DNA of 64,000 nt from Hydractinia symbiolongicarpus (Eukaryota; Cnidaria; Hydrozoa; Anthoathecata; Hydractiniidae): contig NC_079879.1 in the NCBI RefSeq assembly GCF_029227915.1, positions 18,352,001-18,416,000 of the forward strand. The letters run 5' to 3'. The notes below the pieces were generated by a model. It saw only the letters and a list, made by a program, of their open reading frames with translations. It was not told where the DNA came from and did no database searches. This document shows, in pieces, positions 26,901 through 38,065 of the stretch. Made by a program: the position numbers and the translations under genes. Position 1 is the stretch's first letter. The number at the start of each line of letters is the position of its first letter.

Positions 26901-29900
26901 CATTTTTATTGGCTGGAAAAAATTATTTTCCAGGAGAATTCTAAAATTCCGTCCAATCCATTAAAAAAAAACGGATAATGGTGTATACTTCTTCTAATGC
27001 GCATGCCCATGTTGTCCGGGAACTGGAAAATAGAACTGAGGGCGGAAACTACAGGTAGCAAATTAGTTAGCCAATTAGATTATTTTTATTCATATTTCGT
27101 GAAAATTGCACATGTTTACTTTCTGTGTTAGATGTGCGCAATAATCGACAATTAGTACTTTGTAAAAAAACTCCAATTGTTAACATTGGAAAATCGCGGG
27201 CTTTTCTTGTGATAAAAACAAATCACGAATAAAATAAAACCGGTCAATTACAACCTGGTCTATTTCAAAATTGGACCGGATTGATATTTGAAATTGACTA
27301 TTTCTGAATAAATAACACGTTGATCACTAAAGCGTTTTGTAACTAACTAGTAATGCTACAATACAACTAAATAAATAAAGAATAAATAAATTTACACATT
27401 GTATTCTAAAAAAATAGTTATATAAAACTGTAACTGGATATTTTCAATCGATTTATTAAATTCGAAAAATTTAATCGTTTTTTATGCTTTTTTATTGATG
27501 CAGCTTGCTAGCTTCATCAAAAAAAGCTCGATACGGCCAACCAGAACCAGCAAGGCGAACAGCAAATTATAAGCACTTGGCCACGAAATGTTCTGGCCAC
27601 ACGAAGAATACACCATGATCCGTGAGGAACAGATTATTTACAATCTGTGTTCAGATTGTTCTTTATTTGGCAGAGAAACAACTAAGAACTAAGAACAACA
27701 ACAAACAACTGAGCAGCGTCCGGGCTCTGCGCTGTGTCTATCTATTATATTTCATCAGGCGATTTTAGAGATTTCGCCCGAGTAGCGGCGATGGAAGTCA
27801 ATAAAAAATATTCATAGGGCCTTGTTACATGCACACTTTCGCCCCGGGGTAAAACAAACCCCATGCTTGGTCAGGTTGTACTTAGTAGTTACATGCGTTT
27901 GCTGAGGTGAAATTTCGCCCCGGGGTGATATCCCTTTCTTTAGCATAGGGGCGAGATTTTACCCCGGGGGAAGGAATTTTTCTATCGCTTATGTGCTTAT
28001 ATATTTTACTATTTGTTGAAGAAGTTGTTGTGCGGCTCGCGTGTTTCACGCAAGTGATTTTATGAAAAATTTACTTTCACCCCGAGGTGAACTTATTCCT
28101 TTTTCACCCCGGTTGAGTTGACCATGTAATTCAAATGTTTTTTCACCCCTCTTGCATTTAACCATACCCATAGACAACTTTTCAAGAACAAGTGGATATG
28201 AACTCGACTTGTTATTTTCGCGTGAATTAAGACGTGCTGTTAATTTTTGACTTTAATGACTTACACGAAAGTCGAGCTTATGGCGGGTCAAAATTTTATG
28301 AGCAATTGTGACATAAGCAACATCTTTAGTCGTCCTAGATATCATATTGACACCTTACGAATATTCAATATCCATAATTTACACTCTGTGTAAGCCATAA
28401 CCTTGCTTTTAAATCAAGTTCTGTTGCCCCTTTTAAGGGTACAAACGAAAATTTGCGAACTGTTTTTTGAGGATTTGGCTCAACTCTGCAAAAATAAGTT
28501 TAAAAAGGTAAAAACAAATTAAAAAGTCAGTCATCCGCAAAAAAACATTTTTATTTCAATTTTCAATTTTTTCATTTCTTGGAACTTCGATTTTTTGTAA
28601 GAGCTAAACTATCGAGTTCTTCGATCCTTTCGTGCTTTTGTTTTAACTAAAATTAATTTCAGCATCCGCGAAAATAAATTCCGCAAATTTTGGGAAAACG
28701 TAGTCATCCGCATAAACATATTCTGAAGAATAAAGCATTTGGAACCTCTCATCCACAAATATATTTCTCAAAATTTTCTTCCGCAAATCATTTTTTCCTT
28801 TAGAATATGAAACATTCGAAGAGATTTTAGATTCAGTACGTCAACAAAGAATAAGCGCTGCTCTTATTAATACGCATGTGTGTAGTTGGATGCAGGATGA
28901 AATCAGAAAAGAAGATGTTGACATCTTGACTCGCCTTAGTATTGTGCATGAAATTAAAAATCCATTTCCCGTGTGGTACTTCAGAAGAAATGTAGGGAAG
29001 CCGGGTGACGCCGAAAGAAATAAAAAATGTTATGACGAGCACAAAGTGGAGATTGTCGACGAAGTGGCCAGATTTTATTATAATCACACAAAAGTAAGCC
29101 TTCGTATTTTGTTAGAATGTAATTCTCTCGGCGGTACCAGTTTTCGCAGAAAAGGCCGTGAAGAAGGTGGAGTATATTTTTTAAAGTTAAATTTGAGTAT
29201 TGCTGTGCGATAACTACTACTTATATAACTATTTTGTCGGGTGTTGAAACAGACGTGTAAATAATATGTTTTATCTCGTTAGCAAGAAAAATATCTCCAA
29301 CGTGATTGGACAAGAGGATGTATGTCTCATCATACAAGTTGACCCGCTTTTTCTTTCATAAGAATATCGGGATGGGATTTTATAATGGAGAAATAATAAT
29401 AAGTAAGTAAGTAAGTAAATAAGTAAGTAAGTAACAGGAAGTTTTAACGTCCTTGGGGATTCCATCCTAACGGTTGGCTCTTCCCCCCCTCCGACTGTAA
29501 CTATGTTACATTACCGCCAGAGATACGTATAGCATTGATCTAACTTGCTTGCCTGCCGAGTGGGAACTCGAACCTGAAACCTTATGAAAACAAGTCGAAT
29601 GCGTTACCACTACACCATCTCCGCGATAATAATAAACACCCTAATTAGTATTTTGGTTTTGTTTATCTCTTTCTGCTAATCTTTCAAAATCGAAGGTCTA
29701 GGATTCCTTTCAAACTACAAAGGATATATTTTTGTAATTAATCAACAAGATGGCGACTCTTCCAGCAAAACGTCGGCACAGTGAAAAGTCTATGAAAACA
29801 AAATACGAGGCACTCCAGCAATTTGAGAAAGGAGTTTCTTCAAAAGAAGAAGCTGCACAATTTGAAGTTCCTAGAAAAGAAAAAAATAATAAAGTAAAAA

Positions 29901-32900
29901 TCATGGAATCATTTCAAAGTGGTTTGCAAGGAAATAAAAGAATAGAAACATACGAAGCATTGAATAGAGCTTTAATGTTTAGTTTGAAATGAGTAGAGCA
30001 TGTGCTAATAAATGAATGAACGACATTGTTGGATAAAGCTAATGTTGGATGTTACGATACGCTTTTAAGGGCATCCAACATTCATCTAACATTCATCCAA
30101 CATTTGTCCAACAATTCATTTTTGATGTTGGATGGAATGTTGGAATCGTTTGCCCCGGCCTTTAGGAATGCTATGGAGATTTTAGAAAAGTTTAGTTTGC
30201 TTTCTCGATTTGGCGAGCAAATGATGAGACCGTTGAATATGCTTGATCATTTTGTCGATAAGGAGGAACAACACTGCAAAAAGCAAACCACTATTCATGA
30301 CTTTTTTGCAAAATAAGAAAACGTCTGAAGTAATATAGGAGATATAATTCTCAAGATATAGAGATGGATGTATCTATGAAGTCTATTTACTACCACCAAC
30401 CCTGATTTTTGGACAAAATTTCACAAAAATTTATGAACTTCCCCTATTTCGCACTCTCCCTAATTCGAACTTTTTTTTCGGTCCCCTGCGAGTTCGAATT
30501 ACAGAGAGTCTACTGACCCGTTGTTGAACACTCTGTGGAGCGCTTAATAACAGCTGTGACCTGTGCCACACGATCAGGTGGAGCGCTTTAGTACAGGTAT
30601 GCAGTATGTCGTAAAATCAAGTGAAGCGCATACACCATCATAGTGATGCGACTGTGCTCATACACCATTATAGTGTTGCGACTGTAACATATTTTAAAAA
30701 AAATAACTTTGCCGCAACAATAGAGCGGAATACGTTTGTATAAAAGTTAAAAAATTAATCGTGGCACCGGGCTAAGCCCTTAGTACAGTTAAACCATGTT
30801 GCACAGACACATAGGGATAATACGCTTTGGTAAAAAAACTTTCTCGCACACTGTTCAAATAAAAACACAAGACACAGTACGTTACTATAACACAGGGCTG
30901 AGTGGTTAGTCTAGGTAAACAGTGCTGCACATCCGTACAGCACTTAGGCGTAACAGCCTTTAAAAAAAAACAGTCTGTTGTTAACACTGGACTAAGCGCT
31001 CAGTACAGTTAAACAGAGTTGAACAGGCGTATAAAAAAACTTCATTGCAACTTCAGTTTAAATAAAAACATAGGGAACAGCCTGTCCTTACCCGTCCAGC
31101 TAAAACAATAGCTCGGCCATTTTATTTGCAGAAGTTTTTGGGAAAATAATAAAAGATGTAGCTACCTAGCTATAACTGCATTTAGAATAAGAATTATTGC
31201 TTAAGAATATTGTTGTAGCCAAACTTCATTTTTATACTCTCACTTTTTAGCCAGAATTGGAGCTAGCTAATTGGCTACAGCCTCAACATAAAAAAGTAAA
31301 TGTTGAGTGGGATAAAAAGCTCTTATACCATAAAAAATAGCATTAAAAGTAGGACTCTAGCTATTAAAAATTTTAAAAAATCTTCGTTCCTAACCAAAAA
31401 TTTGGTGCGTTTAAGAACTGTACGTGGCTAATAAAATGTGACAGTATATTTCTTAAGATGTAAAAACATACATTAAACAAATAAAAATAAAAAGCTTTTA
31501 GAACACAAAAAGGTTAAACAGACTTACAAACAAACCTAGCACTGACCACGACCTCTTTCAAAACCAAAATTGGTTTTGTCGTTATGTTCCTTCGTTTGCA
31601 TGTCCAGGCCGCGAAAATCTTGGATTGGTTTTTCAAAGAATCAGGCGTTTTGATTGGTATAGTACGTGCGAGCGGTCAAAACAAAGTCAGTAAACTGTCA
31701 GTAAAACTGTCCTATTTGTTTTCTGTGGCTCTTGAGCGGAATCGGCGATTGAGGTCACGGGAGTGATTATTAATAAAAATGGCGTATTAAAATAATGCAT
31801 TCATTTTGTTCACTTAATTTACTTTTCTTAATTATGGTAATAAATTAAAGTAATTAAATTAATTAAAAAATAAAATAATTTCTTGAATTTATTTTAATCA
31901 ATTATAAAGTTTTTGACTAAAACCCCCCTGGTTTTCAAAAATCGCGGAAAGATTAAAGGAATATCAATAACCCTTTTGAATAGACAGACAGACGACGGCT
32001 ATTATTATAGAGACTAGTCGTTAACCCGTGGAAATATCCACGGGGTCGCCCGTCCTTTATATATCGCATTTCGTGTTTTAGTAACAGGACGCGTCTTTCG
32101 CGGACAGACAGACACACAACCGCTATTATTAAAGAGATGATTTGTTTCATTGAAACTTTTTAATTATACCCGCCTTTGATTAAAATTTACAACAAACTTT
32201 TTGAAACGAAATTCACAATTTATTTCGCATTTCTTTTCATTTTGGAATCATCTTTTGAGATTATTCGCACTTATGATAACTTAGTTATTGCACGGAAAAT
32301 AAGCAGACAAAAATATCAGAACTCAGTAAATACAAGCCATATTGTAGTCTGTACCGTGCGATAACTAGTACTAATTGAAAGAACGCTCTATCACGCAAAT
32401 GCCATAGAAATATTTAACATTACAAAGATAAGATTTTTAAGACTCGTTTTAACTTATTGTGCTAGGATCAAATCTGAACTAATCCGACCCGACCCTTGTC
32501 CTATCATAAGTCGTAACCAGGCTCAAAATTCGTTGCATAATATTTTATATTCCCATCTACCGCATTTGAAGAGCGTTCTTTCGATTAAATTCGGTATTTC
32601 TTAGTGTTACGCCCGTGAAGTTTTATGGCAATGAAAATTTTATATATGTTTATTTTTAGATTGATACAGTGTATTCACCGTCATTGTCAGAAAGTTTCGA
32701 CTTCCAAACAGGATATCTATTCCACTTCGTCATTACTTTATCAGCATTTATTGTATTAGCCACGATTGATCGCATCATCGAGCTTCTTCTCCGCAGAAGG
32801 CGACAAAACTCTCTACGATATGACATAAACGCGATGGAGAGTGTGCCGAAGGAGGACATTATTATGAAATTGCATGTTGAAAACGAACTCCTAAAAATAA

Positions 32901-32968
32901 ATAAAAATTTTGAAGAGCTGAAGCAAATGGTGAATGATTTAAGAAAAGAAAAAATGGTCTCGCAGTAA
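23924..32968 (+). CDS. iGluR-like receptor with K+ channel filter, cluster gene A (472 aa)
   Basis: Predicted ligand-gated, K+-selective channel of the plasma membrane. Exons: 23924-24439, 24727-24818, 25234-25381, 26076-26139, 28804-29093, 32660-32968 (GT-AG, phases 0,2,0,1,0). Order: signal peptide; S1 half of a periplasmic-binding-like domain with WWEVKPYAY; M1 near residues 146-172; pore loop DGFWWATVTMTTLGYGD; inner helix ending VTATITDSLSE; S2 with WMQDEI; M4 (about FHFVITLSAFIVLATI); basic stop RRRR; coiled-coil tail. The filter is the K+ signature TMTTLGYGD. No amino-terminal domain is present and the iGluR agonist arginine is not at the expected place in S1. ATG 23924 or ATG 23945 could start translation; both leave a signal peptide. 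The poly(A) signal AATAAA is at 33045. Introns 4 and 5 are swollen by transposons. Prokaryotic origin is unlikely given five introns and M4. Confidence 0.9.
27716..27793. repeat. Dispersed repeat R2, copy 3 (short)
   Basis: In intron 4 of gene A. Has AGCGTCCGGGCTCTGCGCTG, CTATCTAT, then CAGGCGATTTTAGAGATT, matching the core of the two other R2 copies. Confidence 0.6.
27812..28165. repeat. Repeat with multiple TTTCRCCCCGGGGTGA palindromes
   Basis: In intron 4 of gene A. The self-complementary word CCCCGGGGT or a variant, preceded by TTTC(G/A), occurs at about 27841, 27912, 27960, 28078 and 28110, with GTTACATGC words at 27826 and 27889. Local GC is far above the surroundings. It looks like a small transposon with internal inverted motifs. 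No coding frame. Confidence 0.6.
29402..29635 (-). mobile_element. tRNA-derived SINE with target-site duplication
   Basis: On the minus strand the head starts near 29625 (CGCGGAGATGGTGTAGTGG). It has a Pol III A box (TGGTGTAGTGG) and a B box (GGTTCGAGTTC) about 45 bp apart, then a unique body and a simple tail of TTAC units (29400-29434 read in reverse). The flanks carry ATAATAATAA at both sides, a likely target duplication. The anticodon arm is degraded and no 3' acceptor stem pairs, so it is a SINE rather than a tRNA gene. It sits in intron 5 of gene A. Confidence 0.75.
29750..30515 (+). mobile_element. Internally deleted Tigger/pogo transposon
   Basis: The first frame (29750-29992) begins MATLPAKRRHSEKSMKTKYE and continues with EKGVSSKEEAAQFEVPRKEK, like the CENP-B/pogo N-terminal helix-turn-helix. 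After a gap, 30140-30316 encodes a C-terminal piece ending CKKQTTIHDFFAK, typical of Tigger proteins. The DDE catalytic core is absent. The right end reads GAGTTCGAATTACAGAGAG then TCTACTG at 30491-30515, the inverse of a CAGTAGACTCTC-type terminus. No matching left end was found. It lies in intron 5 of gene A. Confidence 0.7.
30035..30145. repeat. Inverted ATGTTGGAT repeats inside the Tigger remnant
   Basis: AATGTTGGATGTTAC near 30042 is followed by several CATCCAACATT words (30069-30110) and again by ATGTTGGATGGAATGTTGG near 30124. The cluster joins the N- and C-terminal Tigger pieces, so it may be a secondary insertion or the filler at the deletion. Confidence 0.6.
30530..31075. repeat. 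Degenerate tandem repeat, units of roughly 100-120 bp
   Basis: Words such as CTAAGC(C/G)CT(T/C)AGTACAGTTAAACA recur near 30771 and 30991, with a diverged form near 30896, each followed by a short GCACA/GAACAGGCGTA-like block and AAAAAAACTT. The upstream part has a similar GAGCGCTTAATA/GAGCGCTTTAGTACAGG pair. No coding content. It lies in intron 5 of gene A. Confidence 0.5.
31976..32138 (-). repeat. Dispersed repeat R1, copy 2 plus start of a second unit
   Basis: Read on the minus strand this matches 10195-10318: TCTTTAATAATAGC, CTGTCTGTC, ACACGAAATGCGATATATAA, CCCCGTGGATATTTCCACGG, GACTAGT. After GACTAGT it runs straight into a second TAATAATAGCCGTCGTCTG start, so units can be head-to-tail. 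Confidence 0.75.
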
Positions 32969-33293
32969 AAAACGCTGAAACATTTTTACCAAAACATAAC
33001 GAGGAACTAGCACATGGTGCTTATCGCGTGACTCTTCTATTATAAATAAATATATTTTGATAGAGTTATCGTTGTTAAAACTTGTAAGTCAGAAATGATA
33101 GATGACTTGCCAATAATTAAAATAGTTTACAATACTTTCCCGGGTTTTCACTGAGCGCTATACTTTGCGTATGTACCTTAAATTAGGTAATTTTGGCGTC
33201 AAAGAAAGCATTTTGCGAAGAATATTATTTTGCGATGATATATTATCACGAATTGACCCTTAAACGCTTTTTCGCGGCGAATAATTTCGTAAA

Positions 33294-34083
33294 AGTACTA
33301 CCGTAATTTTGTAATTTTGTGCGGCCTTGAATTGGTGGGGATAGCTATTTTAGCGAATTTTGAATAATTTTTTGTCCTCTGAATAATAATTTCAATTATT
33401 TAGTGCGGCTAAGGTCAAAATTTTCCCTAATTATGTTGCAGATTAACTACAACATAAATTTACGATGTAAAAGGATCGTCTTCATCAACATCAAATTCAT
33501 CTTCAAGATGCTTGAAAGCATTTTCCATGCATCTTTAATAAAAGGATTCATTTCAAACTTTATCTTGTCTGTCATCAAAAGACCATTTTACCATCTTGGT
33601 GTCGAGTGAGTTGGTGTTATAAGCTTCCTCTACCTAATCAACCATGTCTTGGCGACTAAGTGGGATCTAATCATGCTTTTCAATCATTTATGCCACATAC
33701 GCAACCAAGCATTTTCTCAAAATAGCCTTAAACGGCCAGACATAGGTTGGCACTTTGAAGTGCAATCAGCAGGAATCATTAGGATATCTGATTTGTACTC
33801 CACCAAGACGATACTCGATGGACCTTAAACAGGGTGGATTAGAGCTGCCTGCTGAGTTTACATTTCAAACTTTGAACGAAAACCTTTTTTCCAAAATGCA
33901 AGATAAAACATTGGCTGAGATTGATAACTTTGTTAATTTAGTGCAGTAATGATCAAATTTTCCTCTAATTTTTTGTGCGGGCTTGAGTTTATTGAGTTAA
34001 TTTATCTCCATTTTTATTACTGCAGCATGCGAAAATAATTTTTTTTCGGCTGCACTAAATTAGAAAAATTACGGTAGTATCAC
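33294..34083. mobile_element. 790-bp element with TACTACCGTAATTTT terminal inverted repeats
   Basis: The left end reads GTACTACCGTAATTTTGTAA and the right end AAAAATTACGGTAGTATC, its inverse, extending inward with GTGCGGCC against GGCTGCAC. Sequence in the middle has broken frames of about 65 codons and no transposase motif I can name, so it is probably non-autonomous. Confidence 0.6.
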
Positions 34084-36789
34084 TTTGCAATTTTTTTTAT
34101 CTTTAAACTTACTTCTTCAGATAAGGTAGATTTTGAATATGCTAATATCAGAAAATGGAATCAACTAACGGACGTTATCGATTTACTTTCACTTTTCTTT
34201 TAACAACAACTGAAGAATCGACCTTCTCTCCTTGTGCGCCAGACTTAGATTTATTCGTCGCAAATTATAGGGAAGGCTGCGAATTTTCGAAATCTAGGTA
34301 TATAGATGGATAGAAACAGCCAAGAGCCTAAATGCGTTGGGATTGTCCATTTACTTTTAAAATTTGTTGTTTGTTTTGAAAAACCAATAGGAATTATTTG
34401 TTTGTTTTTATTTTTAACTAATAGAAATATGATCTTTACACCGCTTGCTCAAAGGAGAGGCGAACAAAAAACTTTTTTGTGGCAGCCACAAAATAAATTT
34501 TAGGCGAGGTAGCAAAAATTAAGGAACATCTAAATCCCAAAATCTAATAAAATAACTACTATAACGACACACAAATAACTATGTTTCATAAATAAATATT
34601 CATATTCCTTCCTAGCAACATTTTTACAAAGTTTTTATGGCTGTGTGGGTAAAAAAGAAGCAAGTTTGAGATGTACTTACCAATAAACATTAAAAATAAG
34701 ACCTTTAACTCAAGAGAATCAAGAATATTTTACATACAATCGTAAAGCCAGCATTTTATAACCTTCGTTAATACTTCTTGGAACTTTATAAACATCTTTC
34801 ACAGCCAATAATAATATTCTTTTCGTAATTTGGTTCGCTTTTTCACAACATACATCCAACTTCGAACGATGAAGTTTGTTGTGATGAGATGGCGCCAAAT
34901 TTGATAAATACACAGACCGGAAACTTTCAACAACAAATCGAACGTGCAATATGGCGGTTTCAGCTTTGTTTACAAATCTTTATTTTCTTTATCTTTACTC
35001 ATGAATTAGTTTACTAAGTTCAGTATTAAAAATAAAAATATTTTCGTCGCGCTATTCAACTAATATCATATTTGCTATTTTAATCTTTAACTTGTGTATT
35101 ATTTTTAAAAAACCACCAGTAACCACTAATAACCACCAGTTTGGCAAATGTGTAAAAATACTGAACCATTAAATGAATGATTCAGCATAATAAAAGTAAA
35201 AACTGGTATTTTGTTATAAACTTCTAATGAAGAGATTTTCTGGGTATAATGTGAGTATAATAACGTGTTGTTGTACTGCACAGTTTTAACTCACAAATTC
35301 ACCTTTTTTAAAGAAGCAGCTTTAAATTATTACCCCTTAATATAAAAACAGCAAATCTTTCAGCAAACCCATTTTTTACCTGATTTGATGCTAACTAAAT
35401 ATTACAAAAACTAAACAATTGTCAAGATTTTTTGGGATTCTCCAGACCAAAGGATCTGGTCTTTGAAATTATCTCAGGCATCACGAATTTTCAATCAGCA
35501 GCAGTGCCACGGCTGTTCGCCTCTCCTTTAAACAAAGGTTCTTCAGGTTACCAGAAAGTCCTTGAGCTGGCCGAACTTGAACGTCTTTGACCAAAACTTT
35601 CACTTCAAAACACTCCACAGTCTAATGAAGTGCAAATCCTGTAGTTTGATCCAAGACATATATTTTGTAAGAATTTCTGTACTTTTATAGCTAGTTTAGT
35701 CAGGTAAACTAGCTAATGTAGGCTACATTTCTCGCATGGTAGATAACAATAGCTTTGTTATTAAAACTAGCTAGGAGAAAATTTGTACCTAATAGTTATC
35801 TTAATTCTTTGTGCAATTTGTGATTAACTGCAAAACCGAAAGTTCTTAAATCTGTGTGGTGAGGAATCTGGAACTGTTCATAAAAGGCTAGCTAGCATGC
35901 TATAGCTATATATACATTATTTGAATTTTAAAATTGTTTACTCCCCAAATGCTTTATAAAAAAGAAATTGTGAGACTTTTCACACTACAATACTTGTACA
36001 TATGGTACATATGGTTGATCAGTTCCATTGTATATTGAATAGTAATAATCCTAATAATTAAGATTCTAATTTTGAATTTTCGGTATATTAAATGATCCAT
36101 CTTTATTTCTTCGTTTAAAAGGTCTATACTTTAATTTTCAGGATTTTCTGTTATTTAAAACCCTGGTTTGCCTATGTATGTTGCTAATGGCAGAAATCTT
36201 TAGGTGCCAAGGCTTTTTGTTATATCTCAATTTCACGTTTCTTTGTCTAACAAGATTTGACTGCAATGTCTTAAGGGTTAAAAATTGTGGTTAAATTTGA
36301 ATTAAATTAGTTAGTGGCTACTTATATTTCATCATAAGTCCTAAAATACAGCTAGGGGTTTTAACATAGAAACTATGCAAAAACATGGTCATAACAAAAT
36401 TGTTGACATTGAATAATATAGATATCATTATGTCATGAACAAGTGAGTTTATTCTAGGCTACGTTTGGACAGCTACAGCTGTCATCGACGAGCAATGATC
36501 GTAGTCATCTTGGCTATTTATTAGTTAAGATAATAATTAGAGGGTCGAAATCAACCAATCAAGAAGCAACAGATTGGTTAAAATCCTTGTTATGCAAACA
36601 AAAAACAAACACAGGTATATATTTTATATCGCATTTTTGCTCTATTTTTACTTAAGCTATGTACTGGTATTATCTTTTTTTTTTTTGCTTGATGAAGTTA
36701 TATTTGATTGAAAAATGTTGACCATCCGGTTCTCACTGTCTAATTTCAGTGAAAAGGGAGCTTCCAAATTTTTGCTCTATTTTTTACAT

Positions 36790-36889
36790 GTATACGTCTG
36801 TCTGTCACGTAAAACGGTAACTACACGAAGACAACAGAATGCGGTTAATATAGGCCGGGTAAACCTGTACATTTTTCCACGGGACACCG
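36790..36889 (+). repeat. Dispersed repeat R1, copy 3 (degenerate)
   Basis: Has CGTCTGTCTGTCACG, AGAATGCGGTTAATATAGGC and TTTTTCCACGGGACACCGACT in the same order as the other R1 copies. It abuts the left end of the 520-bp MITE. Confidence 0.55.
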
Positions 36890-37409
36890 ACTACTTTAAG
36901 GGCAGAAATTTTCGCGATTTTGCCCCCTTTTCGCGAAAATTTCTGCTCGGTAAGAAATTTAACCTAAAATTCGCGAAAGTTATTTTCGCAAAAAATCAAC
37001 TTTTTCTAAAAATCGCAAAAGTTTTTTCCAAGTTTTAAAAGCCGAAAACTCTTAAATAACAAGGGCTCCGAAGACAAGGGTAGAAATAATAGAATCACAA
37101 CGAAAATAATAATCAATCCGAAAAATGGCTCTAAAACTCTAACTCTAAAAATGGCTCCAAAGCCCGACTCAGTGTGGGGAATCAACTAAAAATCGAAAAA
37201 CGGAAGGGTTTGAATATCTTCTATATCTACAGTAGTATTGTTATTTCATTGGAAAGATATTCGATTTAAAATCAATTTTTTTTTCATTGAAATTCATCCA
37301 CGAAAGTTTTTGTTTCCTTAAATGAAGATATTGGAAAATTCACGAAAGTTTTTCAGAAATAGAACTCGCGAAAATTTCTGCCCGCGAAAATTTCTGCCCC
37401 TAAAGTAGT
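36890..37409. mobile_element. 520-bp MITE with ACTACTTTAAGGGCAGAAAT terminal repeats
   Basis: The left terminus ACTACTTTAAGGGCAGAAAT continues to TTTCGCG; the right terminus CGCGAAAATTTCTGCCCC continues to TAAAGTAGT. The 27-bp arms differ by one inserted C. Inside, CGCGAAAATTTCTGC recurs as subterminal copies. There is no coding capacity. Confidence 0.75.
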
Positions 37410-38065
37410 AATTACTTTGCACGATAATGGAGGATCTGCGAAATTCGCCTACTAAACTATTATGTTCAAGAAATAATAAATCTAATAATGCGAGTCAAAA
37501 ATTACAAAAAAACAAGGAATTTCTGAAGTAGATATTTTTTACAACCACATAACTTCTACCCTTTTTTTCAATGTTATTAATACTTCATTCAAATATCAGG
37601 TCAGTTTCGAATTGTATTTATGAAATATAAAAACAATGATTCCCAGTTTCGCAATTTCTTCCGCCTTAGCTGAAGATTAAAAAAATACATGCATCTGACA
37701 CCAACAAAACCCAGTATAAATAGGATAAGGGTATCAGTATCTCGAAATAAAAAAAAACAGCAGTTGAAAAAATTTTTGAAACAATTATGTTAAAAGCATA
37801 CACGTATGCACAAAATGATAAAAAAAAAATGAATCATTTTTTGAATTTATATTATGGACTATAAATTTTTGATTGACCTGCCTATGTCAAGGAACAATGT
37901 AATATTCACTATTCATAATATGCAAGAGATATTGTGGTTATTTTGAGTTTAAAGATTTAAAACAGTCATAAAAAAGAAAAGATATATATGTAACATAGCT
38001 ACATTAAAACTTCAGTAACGCACAAAAATGTATTATAGGAAAAGATTTATATAGTGGAAGCGAAG

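Larger units (their letters stand above)
33051..38050. other. Intergenic region between genes A and B
   Basis: Five kb without a supported gene. It holds the inverted-repeat elements at 33294-34083 and 36890-37409 and a degenerate R1 copy at 36790-36889. Short open frames near 34306-34503 and 34719-34949 (minus) show no recognisable motif. The last 250 bp upstream of gene B are AT-rich and contain its promoter by position only. Confidence 0.5.

Noticed and set aside
29555-29625. Functional tRNA gene on the minus strand
   Set aside because: A and B boxes are present but the acceptor and anticodon stems do not pair and the sequence continues into a SINE body with a simple-repeat tail.
23924-32968. 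Recent bacterial transfer of a GluR0-type gene
   Set aside because: Five GT-AG introns per gene, an M4 segment after S2 and a eukaryotic signal peptide argue against recent transfer. Base composition is like the neighbours.
34719-34949. Minus-strand 76-codon ORF as a gene
   Set aside because: No motif, no splice context and no similarity I can name.
36715-37038. Plus-strand 107-codon ORF
   Set aside because: It runs through repeat R1 copy 3 into the 520-bp MITE, so it is composed of repeat sequence.
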